DNA of 64,000 nucleotides, taken from Alicyclobacillus tolerans. GTDB lineage: Bacteria > Bacillota > Bacilli > Alicyclobacillales > Alicyclobacillaceae. The DNA lies in assembly GCF_021739485.1 (NCBI RefSeq), contig NZ_JAJFNK010000019.1, positions 1 through 64,000 on the forward strand, in the 5' to 3' direction. The notes below the pieces were generated by a model. The model saw only the letters and a program-made list of their open reading frames with translations, did no database searches and was not told the origin of the DNA. Of this stretch, positions 48,920-57,853 are shown piece by piece. Position 1 is the stretch's first letter; the number at the start of each line of letters is the position of its first letter. The translations under genes were made by a program, and so were the position numbers.

Positions 48920-50410
48920 GTGTCAGAAAAACCGGAAGCGTCTAAATTAAGAAGGTTGTCGTCCGTACTTCCTTTGCCGGCGGTGCGAAAACGCCCAGGC
49001 TATCATTGGTATGTCGTCTCCACAGTCTGCGTCGGCGCATTTATGGCAGCGCTGGATGCCAGCATTATCAACATCGCATTGCCGGTTTTGAAACGCCAGT
49101 TCGACGTGCCCATGAACATCATCGAATGGATCAGCTTAGTCTACCTGCTGACCTTGGCTGGGTTGATCGTTCCCTTTGGACGCCTCGCCGACATGTTTGG
49201 ACGGCGTTGGATGTACGCCTTTGGCTTCACTGTTTTCATCATTGGCTCTGTGCTGTGCGGCATCTCCCCGAATTTGGACGTCATGCTGGGTTCCCGGATT
49301 CTTCAAGCGATTGGCGCAGCCATGCTGCAAGCCAACAGCGTGTCCATTATTACCGCAGCCACTCCGGCCAGTGCACGAGGTAAAGCCATTGGCATTCAGG
49401 CCAGCGCCCAAGGGATTGGGCTGAGCTTAGGGCCTGCGATTGGCGGCACGCTCCTGTCCTTTTTTACCTGGCGATGGATCTTTCTGATTAATCTCCCAGT
49501 GGGGATTATTGGGACAACGCTTGGGATTTTAATGCTTCCTCCAGACGCGGAGCAAAAGCGGCGAGAGCGCTTTGACTATCTGGGCGCGGTGTTTTTGACC
49601 CCCGCGTTGGTCGCTTTAATTTACTTTCTCAACATGGGCTTGAGCCAAGGCTGGCTTTCTCCGACCGTGTTGGCCAGCTACGCTGTCTTCATCGTTTGCT
49701 TTGGCCTGTTTCTATGGGTCGAACGGCGCGCCAAAATGCCCATGGTGGACCTTTCGATGTTTAAAAGCCCCGTATTTTCCTTAGGAAACTTTACGGGCGT
49801 TCTGTCGTTCGCGGTCATGTACGCCGTCTTGCTGCTGGCGCCGTTTTACCTGGACAACGTGCAGAAAATGAGCTCGTTTACGTCGGGTCTTTACTTGACC
49901 ATTATTCCTATTGGCATGACTCTGTTCACGCCTCTGTCAGGCGCCATCGCCGATCGCTTCGGGTCTCGCCTCCCGACGATGTCCGGAATGGTGGCTGGAG
50001 CCGTCGGCTGCGTCATCCTGGCTTTCATGGGCGGCAGCGCCACGTTTGTGTTTTTGATTGTCGGGCTGTTTCTCGTAGGCGCTGGTACTGGCATTTTCAC
50101 TCCCCCGAACAACAGCAGCGTCATGGGAAGTGTCTCTCAAAACCGCTTGGGGGTCGCCGGGGGAATCCTCAACATGTCCCGGACCCTCGGCATGGGTTTA
50201 GGAATCACCCTGGGGGGAATGACCTACCAACTGTTTTTATCGGCTCAAGGGGCCAGCGAACACGCAGCCAAAAGCCACCAGATGATTGCGGCATTTCACT
50301 GGTCGTTTATCGTGGTCGCCGTCATTGCCGCCATTGCCTTCCTCCTTTCGGCCATCAAGCAAGCCAACACCAGCCGCTTGCCCAGTACGCAAACCAGCCA
50401 AAGCCATTAA
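48920..50410 (+). CDS. DHA2-family MFS multidrug exporter (EmrB/QacA type)
   Basis: 496 aa with 14 predicted transmembrane helices. Conserved motifs: VGAFMAALDASIINIALPVL in helix 1 (motif D1), GRLADMFGRRWMY (motif A), RILQAIGAAMLQ (motif B) and SAQGIGLSLGPAIGG (motif C, antiporter). GTG 48920 follows CGGAGG. It probably exports drugs or metabolites using the proton gradient. It lies 26 bp after the GntR gene. Confidence 0.92.
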   Translation: MSEKPEASKLRRLSSVLPLPAVRKRPGYHWYVVSTVCVGAFMAALDASIINIALPVLKRQFDVPMNIIEWISLVYLLTLAGLIVPFGRLADMFGRRWMYAFGFTVFIIGSVLCGISPNLDVMLGSRILQAIGAAMLQANSVSIITAATPASARGKAIGIQASAQGIGLSLGPAIGGTLLSFFTWRWIFLINLPVGIIGTTLGILMLPPDAEQKRRERFDYLGAVFLTPALVALIYFLNMGLSQGWLSPTVLASYAVFIVCFGLFLWVERRAKMPMVDLSMFKSPVFSLGNFTGVLSFAVMYAVLLLAPFYLDNVQKMSSFTSGLYLTIIPIGMTLFTPLSGAIADRFGSRLPTMSGMVAGAVGCVILAFMGGSATFVFLIVGLFLVGAGTGIFTPPNNSSVMGSVSQNRLGVAGGILNMSRTLGMGLGITLGGMTYQLFLSAQGASEHAAKSHQMIAAFHWSFIVVAVIAAIAFLLSAIKQANTSRLPSTQTSQSH

Positions 50411-50524
50411 GGCTTTGGCGCGGCGCAAGCCTTGGCGCTTCGCAAGGCAGAAATTGGCGTCACAGAAAAACGGAACCCGGTCAGAACTTCCGAACCCGGT
50501 CGCCTATGTCTCTGGATAGCCCTC

Positions 50525-50550
50525 ACACTTTTCACCAACGGGCATACACT
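50525..50550 (+). promoter_or_regulatory. Mother-cell (sigma-K/sigma-E-type) promoter of sigK
   Basis: AC (50525-50526), a 16-bp spacer and CATACACT (50543-50550). This fits the sigma-K pattern AC-N16/17-CATAnnnT, and the -10 also fits sigma-E (CATACAnT). It is the expected promoter class for sigK, about 55 bp before the start codon. Confidence 0.6.
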
Positions 50551-50605
50551 GCTACATCGCAGTTTCAACTTCTTAGTTTCAACTTCGCCCGGAGGTGAGC
50601 CATCC

Positions 50606-51097
50606 TTGTTGTCGATATCCATGGCTGTGGCGTCCCTGGTTCGCGATCTGGTACTAGTCAGCGGTTATGTGAATCAATCCTTTCCCCAACCCCTCTCGAA
50701 AGAGAAGGAAAAAAAGTACTTCGAGCGCTGGCAAATGGGTGACCGGGAAGCTTACCATGCGCTCATAGAACACAACCTCCGCCTTGTGGCCCACGTGGCC
50801 AAAAAATTTGATTCCTCTGGCATCGATCACGACGATTTGATTTCCATTGGCACGGTGGGCCTCATCAAAGCCGTCGAAACCTTTCAACCGACCAAGGGCA
50901 CCAAGTTTGCGACCTATGCCGCGCGCTGCATTCAAAATGAGATTCTCATGCAACTGCGCGCGCAAAAGAAAACTCGAAAGGACGTCTCGCTCAACAGTCC
51001 CATCGGCACCGACAAGGAGGGAAATGAGTTTCACCCCTGGCCTTATCGGTTCAAACTTGGCTATTTGGAAAGGGAACAAAGTGGTTTTGGTAGGTAG
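50606..51097 (+). CDS. sigK: Sporulation sigma factor SigK, N-terminal half, interrupted at the skin site
   Basis: Late mother-cell sigma factor, truncated. TTG 50606 has GGAGGTGA 7 bases upstream and gives a 30-residue start with the hydrophobic pro-sequence ending SFPQPL, as in Bacillus pro-SigK. Homology is strong through regions 1.2 and 2 ([45 protein letters not shown]) and DKEGNE (E141). There it stops at once; the last 22 codons (FHPWPYRFK...) are unrelated and partly antisense to the next gene. Regions 3 and 4, needed for promoter -35 recognition, are absent from the window. The break falls on codons GGA-AAT-GAG, containing AATGA, the site where the skin element divides sigK in Bacillus subtilis. 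The gene is probably completed by excision in the mother cell. Confidence 0.88.
   Translation: MLSISMAVASLVRDLVLVSGYVNQSFPQPLSKEKEKKYFERWQMGDREAYHALIEHNLRLVAHVAKKFDSSGIDHDDLISIGTVGLIKAVETFQPTKGTKFATYAARCIQNEILMQLRAQKKTRKDVSLNSPIGTDKEGNEFHPWPYRFKLGYLEREQSGFGR
51020..51028 (+). other. Putative sigK-intervening-element recombination core
   Basis: GGAAATGAG with AATGA at 51023-51027, the last bases with SigK coding homology. In Bacillus subtilis the two halves of sigK recombine at a 5-bp AATGA repeat at this codon position. Imperfect inverted symmetry surrounds it (GGGAAA and TTTCACCC). The partner site is outside the window. Confidence 0.65.
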
Positions 51098-52094
51098 TCA
51101 GCGATGTTTTGAACGCGGCCTGGAAGCTGTTGCTCACGGAGTGTTTGGCTCCGTTTAAAAACTGTTGATACTGCGTTGGGCCAAATTCGCGAACAAGGCG
51201 GGAGACCGCTAAATCGTCTTCCCATTCCGCGTTGTAGGACGCACCGAGAACCTGAGCTGTGGACGCCGCCAAGGGAAGCAATTTCTTGGCCTGAATGGCT
51301 GCGTGAAGTTGTTGGTTGAACGCATGGGATATCTGCAGGGCCGAAGAAGGATTGACCTGCTGTTGCGCCTGCATGCCGTCCATCCAAGCGGTTCCCTCCT
51401 GAATCCAAGTCGGGAGTACGCGACTTAGACCGGCTTGGTTTAAACCGACCAGGGTGATTTCGTGCGTCAACACGTTCGCGAGGTCGGATTGACTGTGCAA
51501 GTTGTATAGAGGAATCCATACGGTCGTGTCGACGGCAATACCTTCGGTTTCCGACATGAGATTGAAGACCTGTGACGAAGCGACCCCTGCCTTCTCTAAC
51601 GCATGCTTGTACGCGTGGGGAGAAGAAAAAAGAACAAGGTATGTATCTTTCGGTGCATGCCCCAAATTTTTTTCGATTACAGGCGACGAAACGTCCTGGA
51701 GCAGTTGGGCGGCCAACTGTACGTCTGTCTCGGAGACACCTGCGTCCCCCGCACTGACTACGTTCCCGTTTGCAAGGACGTCGCTGTTGTCACTCGTAAC
51801 ACCTGGCAACTGCTTGATGTGAAACCGCCCAGCAATGCCGGTATCGATCATTTCCCCCAAGCCGCCTCCAGCTGGATTGTCAGAACTAAAGTTGTTGTCC
51901 ATCTGATTGTACTGCCAAGGGTCAAAACGACCCGACGCAATCATCTGTGCAATGGTTGCGACTTCAATTGAGATCTGCTGCTCCACGGCAACGAGTTGCT
52001 GGGAGAAATCCTGCATCATGTCTTGTGGACTGAACCCAGGGTGCAATCCCAACGCAGACAGAGCAACTCCCGCAAGCACGATGTGCTTTGTCAC
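51051..52094 (-). CDS. Secreted gluzincin-like protein with degenerate HExxH
   Basis: 347 aa, starting at GTG 52094 behind GGAG. Residues 1-24 ([20 protein letters not shown]) form a signal peptide. In the middle, LTHEITL (H211, E212) and WIQEGTAW (E233) look like the HExxH and third-ligand Glu of peptidase MA-like gluzincins, but the second His is Leu (position 215). The catalytic zinc site is therefore incomplete, or the protein is a non-enzymatic relative. Its stop codon is only 23 bp from the sigK break, so it would be the first gene inside the element. Function unknown. Confidence 0.65.
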   Translation of the reverse strand: MTKHIVLAGVALSALGLHPGFSPQDMMQDFSQQLVAVEQQISIEVATIAQMIASGRFDPWQYNQMDNNFSSDNPAGGGLGEMIDTGIAGRFHIKQLPGVTSDNSDVLANGNVVSAGDAGVSETDVQLAAQLLQDVSSPVIEKNLGHAPKDTYLVLFSSPHAYKHALEKAGVASSQVFNLMSETEGIAVDTTVWIPLYNLHSQSDLANVLTHEITLVGLNQAGLSRVLPTWIQEGTAWMDGMQAQQQVNPSSALQISHAFNQQLHAAIQAKKLLPLAASTAQVLGASYNAEWEDDLAVSRLVREFGPTQYQQFLNGAKHSVSNSFQAAFKTSLTTYQNHFVPFPNSQV

Positions 52095-52200
52095 CGTTCT
52101 CCATCTCCTCGTGCACATTCTCGCAGTCCATCATACAAGCTGTACTTCAAAATTGGATTGAATGCCGCATTGTGTAATCGCCTTGCAGCGTGTCGAGCAA

Positions 52201-52217
52201 TTAGGGTTTTTCCTGAT
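52201..52217. promoter_or_regulatory. Candidate response-regulator site upstream of tauE-sqr
   Basis: TTAGGGTTTTTCCTGAT, an imperfect GGG-N5-CC dyad. It matches the right half of the cyd upstream site (57871-57887) at 14 of 17 positions. A CATAGT box (52235-52240) lies 17 bp after its CCTGAT, so the site overlaps a poor -35, as expected for activation. NarL-family proteins such as NreC bind GGG-N4-CCC palindromes. Confidence 0.5.
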
Positions 52218-52280
52218 GTTCGTCCGATACCCGGCATAGTACCATTCTAGTTGTTCGAGGAGGGATGACACAAACAGACT

Positions 52281-53102
52281 ATGAGTAGCTTACAAATTGG
52301 ACTATCTATATTGTCTGGTGGAATCGTCGGTTTCGCTTTAGGGCTGCTTGGAGGGGGTGGGTCAATCCTTGCGGTGCCCCTTCTGCTGTATTTGGTGGGC
52401 ATTCACGACCCGCACGTCGTCATTGGCAGCACGGCCTTAGCAGTGGCCGTGAACGCGTATCTCAACCTAATCCCGCATGCGAAGAGCGGGAACGTGCAGT
52501 GGGCCAACGCAGTTTTCTTCGCTCTGTTCGGCGCAGTTGGAGCATACGCCGGTTCGCTCATTGGCAAAGCGTTCCCCTCGAAAAGTATTTTGTTTCTTTT
52601 CGCGATTTTAATGCTGGTGATGGCTTATCGCATGATGCGAGGCGGAGTCAAAGGCCGCGGACGCGAACAAGGGGGGGTGGACCTCAAGGAGTTATCGCCG
52701 GCGGACAAGGTTCGCCGCTATCTCAAACTGGCTGGAACCGCGCTCGTCGTGGGAAGCTTGTCTGGATTCTTCGGAATCGGAGGCGGGTTTTTAATCGTGC
52801 CAGCCCTGATGTTTGCCACCTCAATGCCGATGATTCAAGCCATTGGCACCTCCCTGTTTTCAGTCGGGACGTTTGGCCTGACTACGGCCGTCAGCTACGG
52901 ACTCTCTGGACTCATCGACTGGTCCGTCGTCTTCTGGTTTATCGGCGGAGGAGTTGCCGGCGGACTTTTTGGTGCAGCGCTCGCGCGCAAGTTGAGCCGA
53001 CAAAGGCAGACGCTCAACTACGTGTTTTCCAGCGTGATCGCGGTAGTGGCCATGTACATGCTCGTCGTCAACTTACAGGCCTTACATCTTCACGTCGGAT
53101 AA
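52281..53102 (+). CDS. TauE/SafE-family sulfite/anion exporter
   Basis: 273 aa with about eight transmembrane helices in two repeats. LGLLGGGGSILAVPLL and FGIGGGFLIVPALM are the paired glycine-rich family motifs. Family members export sulfite, sulfoacetate or related sulfur anions. ATG 52281 lies about 20 bp after GAGGAGGGATG, with only a moderate ribosome binding site close by. It is followed by sqr and the persulfide dioxygenase gene, so removal of sulfite made by persulfide oxidation is the likely job. Confidence 0.9.
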   Translation: MSSLQIGLSILSGGIVGFALGLLGGGGSILAVPLLLYLVGIHDPHVVIGSTALAVAVNAYLNLIPHAKSGNVQWANAVFFALFGAVGAYAGSLIGKAFPSKSILFLFAILMLVMAYRMMRGGVKGRGREQGGVDLKELSPADKVRRYLKLAGTALVVGSLSGFFGIGGGFLIVPALMFATSMPMIQAIGTSLFSVGTFGLTTAVSYGLSGLIDWSVVFWFIGGGVAGGLFGAALARKLSRQRQTLNYVFSSVIAVVAMYMLVVNLQALHLHVG

Positions 53103-53187
53103 GAACGGCAAGTCCGCTCATCAGCGTGCACCACACAGAGACACTGCGTTGAAGCGATGCGCAGACCATAGAGAGAGGTGAACGTTC

Positions 53188-54384
53188 ATGTTGCACAAAT
53201 CACATTACAAAATCGTCATTGTCGGGGGTGGTGCCGGGGGAATTTCGGCAGCTGCCCGGCTGCTCAAAGCATCGAATCTGCACGGCGAAATCGCCATCGT
53301 GGACCCGGCAGACAAGCACTACTACCAGCCCCTGTGGACCTTGGTCGGCGCTGGAGAGGTGAAAAAGGAGGTAACTCAGCGCGAGCAGTCATCGGTCATT
53401 CCTGAGGGCGCCGTGTGGCTTCAAGACGCAGTGGCAGCATTTTTCCCGGAAGAAAACCAAGTCGTCACAAAGTCTGGCCAAACCATCAGGTACGATTACC
53501 TCGTCGTCGCACCTGGGCTGCAAATCGATTGGGACAAGGTTAAAGGCCTTAAGGAAAACATCGGAAAAAACGGGGTCTGCAGCAACTACGCGTATGAGTA
53601 TGCAGACAGCACCTGGGAAAACATTCACAACTTCAAGGGAGGTACGGCCATCTTCACAGCCCCGAACACTCCCATCAAATGCGGCGGAGCACCTCAAAAA
53701 ATCATGTATTTGGCCGAACACTACTTTCGCAAAGCAGGCGTTCGGGACAAATCGGACGTGGTGTTCGCGTCGGGTGGAACCATCATCTTCGGTGTCAAAA
53801 AGTATGCCCGAACGCTGAGCAAAATCGTTGAGCAAAGAAACATTCAAACGCAATTCAGGCGCAACCTCGTCGAAATTGACGGCAACTCCAGGCAAGCGAT
53901 TTTTGAAAACCTGGAGACCAAAGAGAAAATCGCCATGCACTACGACATGATTCACGTGGTTCCGCCGATGAGCTCACCGGACTTCATTAAAGCCAGCCCA
54001 CTGGCGGACGAAGCAGGCTGGGTCGATGTCGACAAGTACACCCTGCAGCACAAGCGCTATAAAAACGTCTTTGGCATTGGCGATGCCAGCAATCTGCCGA
54101 CCTCCAAAACTGGGGCAGCCATCCGCAAACAAGCGCCTGTGCTGGCGGCTAACCTGCTTGCCACCATGCAGGAAAAGCCCTTGACCGCGCGTTACAACGG
54201 CTACACGTCGTGTCCGTTAGTCACCGGATACGGGCGGTTGGTTCTGGCAGAGTTTGACTACGACAACAACCCAGCCGAAACGTTTCCGTTCGACCAGTCC
54301 AAGGAACGCTTTAGTATGTACGTACTGAAGAAAAACATGCTGCCCGTCCTGTACTGGAACGGCATGCTTAAAGGCCACATGTAA
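53188..54384 (+). CDS. sqr: Sulfide:quinone oxidoreductase
   Basis: 398 aa membrane-associated flavoprotein that oxidises H2S to persulfide/polysulfide and reduces the quinone pool. FAD motif GGGAGGISAA near residue 13; the second FAD contact is VFGIGDASNLP. Three cysteines, C131, C165 (TPIKCGGAPQK) and C342, occupy the positions of the three redox-active cysteines of known SQRs. The aromatic C-terminal end (VLKKNMLPVLYWNGML) likely touches the membrane. ATG 53188 follows GAGAGGTGAACG. Product sulfur would go to the downstream persulfide dioxygenase. Confidence 0.94.
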   Translation: MLHKSHYKIVIVGGGAGGISAAARLLKASNLHGEIAIVDPADKHYYQPLWTLVGAGEVKKEVTQREQSSVIPEGAVWLQDAVAAFFPEENQVVTKSGQTIRYDYLVVAPGLQIDWDKVKGLKENIGKNGVCSNYAYEYADSTWENIHNFKGGTAIFTAPNTPIKCGGAPQKIMYLAEHYFRKAGVRDKSDVVFASGGTIIFGVKKYARTLSKIVEQRNIQTQFRRNLVEIDGNSRQAIFENLETKEKIAMHYDMIHVVPPMSSPDFIKASPLADEAGWVDVDKYTLQHKRYKNVFGIGDASNLPTSKTGAAIRKQAPVLAANLLATMQEKPLTARYNGYTSCPLVTGYGRLVLAEFDYDNNPAETFPFDQSKERFSMYVLKKNMLPVLYWNGMLKGHM

Positions 54385-54422
54385 CAAATACCTTAAACCA
54401 CTTCATGAGGAGGCGTTTTATT

Positions 54423-55553
54423 GTGAAATCGCTTACAGTCAAGCAACTGCATCAAGCTATGCAAACTCAAGACGGTGTGTTTTTGCTGGATGTGCGGGCA
54501 GCCAACGCGTACCAGGACTGGCGGATTCAAGACAAGGGCGTCGTATCTGCCAACATCCAAAACTCCAAGCTGAAAGAATTTGGCCCAGAAGCCTATCCTG
54601 AAATTCCGAAGGACAAGCAGGTCGTCACGGTCTGCGCCAAGGGCGTTGCGGCCCAGGAAGCGGCTGAAATGCTCCTGGATAAAGGTTACGACGCGATGTA
54701 CCTTGAAGGCGGAATGCAGGCGTGGAGCGAGTACTACTACCCCTCTTTGGTCAACGCTTCCGACGACTTGAAGCTGTTGCAAGTCCTGCGTCCCGCTAAA
54801 GGCTGCTTGTCGTACTTCTTGGTTTCCCAGGGCGAAGCCGTCGTCGTCGACCCGGCGCGCCACACTCAGGTGTATTTAGACCTGGCCAAAGAACACGGTG
54901 TAGAAATCCGCCATATCCTGGACACCCATTTGCACGCAGACCACATTACCGGGGGACACGACCTGGCCGCCCAGACTGGGGCACAGTACTGGATTTCAGC
55001 CAGCGAAATGAAAGAAGCCAACCGGTCCTACCATGCCTTGACGGACGGACTAAAACTGGAGTTCGGCGCGGCAACCCTTGAGGTCATCGCGGTCCCGACC
55101 CCTGGCCATACTCCCGGCAGCACGTCGTTTTTGGTGAACAACCAGTACCTGTTGTCCGGAGACACCGTTTTCGTCAATGGACTGGGGCGCCCCGACCTCG
55201 GCGGAAAAGCCCAAGAATGGGCGAAGATGCTCTACAACACCGTCATGACGAAGCTCAACCAATTGTCTGATGACATGATTGTGCTGCCTTCCCACTATTC
55301 CGATTACCGGGAAGTGACGGACGAAGGCTATGTGGGCGCTGTGCTCGGAGACCTGCGTGCGGAAAACGACTTGGTTTCCGGCGGAAACAACGAGGCCCAA
55401 TTCACAGATGCGGTCGCAAGCCACAACGGCGCCACGCCGCCGAACTACGAAACCATTATCTCGATCAATCGCGGCATCACCACGGTGACCGACCAGGAGG
55501 CCTCTGACCTCGAAGTCGGCCCGAACCGTTGCGCAGTCAAGCACCTGGCGTAA
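54423..55553 (+). CDS. Rhodanese-persulfide dioxygenase fusion protein
   Basis: 376 aa. An N-terminal rhodanese domain (residues 1-105, LLDVRAANAY, catalytic Cys in VTVCAKGVAAQEAA) is fused to an ETHE1-like metallo-beta-lactamase domain (about 115-330) with DTHLHADHITGG, GHTPGS, LLSGDTVF and GLGRPDL. ETHE1-like enzymes oxidise glutathione or bacillithiol persulfide to sulfite with O2. The rhodanese part can pass sulfane sulfur from SQR. GTG 54423 with GAGGAGG about 9 bases upstream is preferred over 54405. Last gene before a terminator. Confidence 0.9.
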   Translation: MKSLTVKQLHQAMQTQDGVFLLDVRAANAYQDWRIQDKGVVSANIQNSKLKEFGPEAYPEIPKDKQVVTVCAKGVAAQEAAEMLLDKGYDAMYLEGGMQAWSEYYYPSLVNASDDLKLLQVLRPAKGCLSYFLVSQGEAVVVDPARHTQVYLDLAKEHGVEIRHILDTHLHADHITGGHDLAAQTGAQYWISASEMKEANRSYHALTDGLKLEFGAATLEVIAVPTPGHTPGSTSFLVNNQYLLSGDTVFVNGLGRPDLGGKAQEWAKMLYNTVMTKLNQLSDDMIVLPSHYSDYREVTDEGYVGAVLGDLRAENDLVSGGNNEAQFTDAVASHNGATPPNYETIISINRGITTVTDQEASDLEVGPNRCAVKHLA

Positions 55554-55651
55554 TCCGCAGCGGCGGTGTCGCCCGCCAGCGGGGACGCACCCCGGAAGAC
55601 CACGCACCCGGGGCACGTCCGCGAGAAGACGCTCTGTCGAGTGAAGATGCC

Positions 55652-55687
55652 CCCCGCATCCTGCCATGGGTTGGGATGCGGGGTTTT
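55652..55687 (+). terminator. Terminator of the tauE-sqr-dioxygenase operon
   Basis: CCCCGCATCC/GGATGCGGGG stem followed by TTTT. It faces the convergent response-regulator gene. Confidence 0.82.
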
Positions 55688-55715
55688 CCCATACCCACAC
55701 CACTGCATCCATGGC

Positions 55716-56384
55716 TTATGGCATGCCGCGCATAATTAAATCGTGGTTCACAGCGTATTGAATCAAATCCGCTCGCGAATCCGCGCCAATGCGCTCGATG
55801 ATATGCGCCCGATGCGCTTCGACCGTCTTGATGCTGATGTGCAGGCGGTCGGCAATTTCTTTGTTGGTGTGTCCAAGCGCAATCAGGGTGAGAACTTCGG
55901 TTTCCCTAGGCGACAAAAGCTGCGCCGTCTCCTTGTTCGGGTTGTTCAGGTGCATGAACACGCGCTTGCGCAAGGGGTCTGGCAGGCGGGCCGGAAGATA
56001 CGGCGGGGCACCGGGCGTCGAAGTGGCGTGAATCGCCTTGATAATTTCGTCGCTGCTGTCGTGTTTGAACAGCACACCGGACGCCCCCGCTTCCAGCATC
56101 CGTTCAATGTGCGCTTCGTCGTCAAGCATGGTCAACATGATGACCCGGGTGTTTGGAAGTGCCTCGCGAATGCGGCGAGTTGCCGTGATCCCGTCGATTC
56201 CCTTCGGCATGTGCACGTCCATTAACACAACCTGCGGCTGCAATTTGAAGGCAACAGGAAGGGCTTCATCTCCGGTCTGGGCCTCTCCCACGACTTTTAG
56301 GCCAGGCTCTTCCTCCAACAGCGCGCGTATGCCTTGCCGGACTAAAACGTGATCGTCGACAAGCAATATGGTGATTTCCCCCAC
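55716..56384 (-). CDS. NarL/FixJ-family response regulator
   Basis: 222 aa. Receiver domain with LLVDDHVLVRQGI, phosphorylated D56 (VVLMDVHMP) and the conserved Lys in LFKHDSSDE; LuxR-type DNA-binding domain from about 155 (LSPRETEVLTLIALGHTNKE, ISIKTVEAHRAHI). GTG 56384 behind GGAGG is preferred; a longer upstream reading frame to 56489 overlaps the sensor gene and lacks homology. Works with the sensor kinase transcribed just upstream. Confidence 0.94.
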   Translation of the reverse strand: MGEITILLVDDHVLVRQGIRALLEEEPGLKVVGEAQTGDEALPVAFKLQPQVVLMDVHMPKGIDGITATRRIREALPNTRVIMLTMLDDEAHIERMLEAGASGVLFKHDSSDEIIKAIHATSTPGAPPYLPARLPDPLRKRVFMHLNNPNKETAQLLSPRETEVLTLIALGHTNKEIADRLHISIKTVEAHRAHIIERIGADSRADLIQYAVNHDLIMRGMP

Positions 56385-56466
56385 GGAACCGCCTCCGGAT
56401 TTCAAAATTTCGCGACTTTCTTGGATTTGTGTGTGAAGGCGTCCACCGACTCCTTCTGGTCTCTCA

Positions 56467-57744
56467 CTACGGGTTCTCGATGTCCGCACTGGCCGGTTGC
56501 GCGTTTAAAGCCTCAACCGATGTGATCGAAACTCCGGCAGCGCCGGTCATCAAGGGCAATTCAAGCTGAATTGCCGTACCGGCCCCAGGCGAACTGAATA
56601 CCCGGAAATTGCTTTGGATGGCCCGCGATCGTTCCTCCATGTTGCGCAAGCCATAACCCGTGATGTCCTCCCGCAGTCCCAGGCGAAACCCACGGCCGTT
56701 GTCCTCGACCCGAAGCACAGCTCGACTCGCCTGACGCTTAAGGTCAATGACAATGTCATCTGCACGTCCGTGCAAAATGGCGTTGTGCACAGCTTCTTGG
56801 ACGATCCGGTAGAGATGGGCAGATACTTCCGGGGAAAATGGGGCTTCTTGACTGAAATCCGTGGTAAAGGTAACCGTGCGATGGGGAGTCGAAAGGGCCT
56901 CCGCTAGCGATCGCAGCGCCGCCACGAGACCCAAGCTGTACAGTACAGCCGGGTAAAGGGTCCGGGAGAGCGCACGGATTTCGTCGATGCTGGCTCTGAC
57001 CTGGTCTTGAAGTTGGACAATTTTTTCTTTGACCGGAACGTCCTGTACCCTCCGGGACAAGTGCTCCATCGCCAACGAGATGGCGTACAGCGTCTGGGAC
57101 ACTCCGTCGTGCAGTTCCTGCGACAGACGCTTGCGCTCTTCTTCCTGAACCTTCAAGGTGTGGTGCGTCAGCCGCCGGCTTAAACGCAGTTCCTCCTCTT
57201 GTTTCTCCCGGGTTACGTCGCGGATTGTGATGACCATGTCGCGGTTTCGCGAGCTGCCGCGCGGCAATAAAAACGTCCGGCTCATGCCGACGTCGACCCA
57301 CCCGCCTGTCTTTGTGGGCAGCTGCGACTCGAAGTAACTTCGCGAAGGGTCGCTGGCGAGCAGGCAGCGCTCCTGTCCCGGCGGAACCTCCCTATGCTGG
57401 CAGAACCGGCAGTATGGAATGGTCTCCTCCATCGTCCATCCGGTCATTCGCACAGCGGCCGGGTTCATGAAGGTAATGGTCCGCCGCGGGTTCATGACGA
57501 TGATGCCGTCGCCAAGGAGAGTAAACAACTCTCGAAAGCGTTCGCGCTCCAGCGTTCTTGTGGCGCGCGACTCAGTCAACAGCCATACCAGTGCCCCCGC
57601 AGCCAACACGAGCAGCAGTGCTGCGGCCAGACCAAACCACGCGTTGGAATACACCAGCAAGTCAAGGGTAAGCAAAGCACTGGCCGCAAGCACCAAGACC
57701 CACGTCATGCCAATCAGCCACTGTACTCGACGAAAGAGCTCCAC
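56467..57744 (-). CDS. Sensor histidine kinase, HisKA_3 type, with Cys-rich PAS region
   Basis: 425 aa. Two transmembrane helices (about 8-32 and 36-58) with almost no exterior loop, so it senses inside the cell or membrane. A PAS-like domain (70-175) holds the cluster C112-x2-C115 ... C127 (YCRFCQ, QERC). The kinase part has phosphorylated H212 in SQELHDGVSQTLY (NarX/NreB class) and an HATPase domain (EAVHNAILHG, EDNGRGF, GYGLRNM). Three closely spaced cysteines suggest thiol, persulfide or Fe-S based sensing. Divergent from cydAB and adjacent to sulfide-oxidation genes, so sulfide or redox control is likely. Confidence 0.9.
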   Translation of the reverse strand: MELFRRVQWLIGMTWVLVLAASALLTLDLLVYSNAWFGLAAALLLVLAAGALVWLLTESRATRTLERERFRELFTLLGDGIIVMNPRRTITFMNPAAVRMTGWTMEETIPYCRFCQHREVPPGQERCLLASDPSRSYFESQLPTKTGGWVDVGMSRTFLLPRGSSRNRDMVITIRDVTREKQEEELRLSRRLTHHTLKVQEEERKRLSQELHDGVSQTLYAISLAMEHLSRRVQDVPVKEKIVQLQDQVRASIDEIRALSRTLYPAVLYSLGLVAALRSLAEALSTPHRTVTFTTDFSQEAPFSPEVSAHLYRIVQEAVHNAILHGRADDIVIDLKRQASRAVLRVEDNGRGFRLGLREDITGYGLRNMEERSRAIQSNFRVFSSPGAGTAIQLELPLMTGAAGVSITSVEALNAQPASADIENP

Positions 57745-57853
57745 CGTCTGTCCCTCCGGAAAGCCGTATTGCTTTTACCGTTGTCTATTTGCGTGGAATC
57801 ATACTCCACGACGTACGGGATGTAAAGGTTTTCTCCACACACACCCACAGCGC

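Noticed and set aside
55050-55712. 220-codon minus-strand open frame
   Set aside because: Antisense to the persulfide dioxygenase gene and runs through its terminator.
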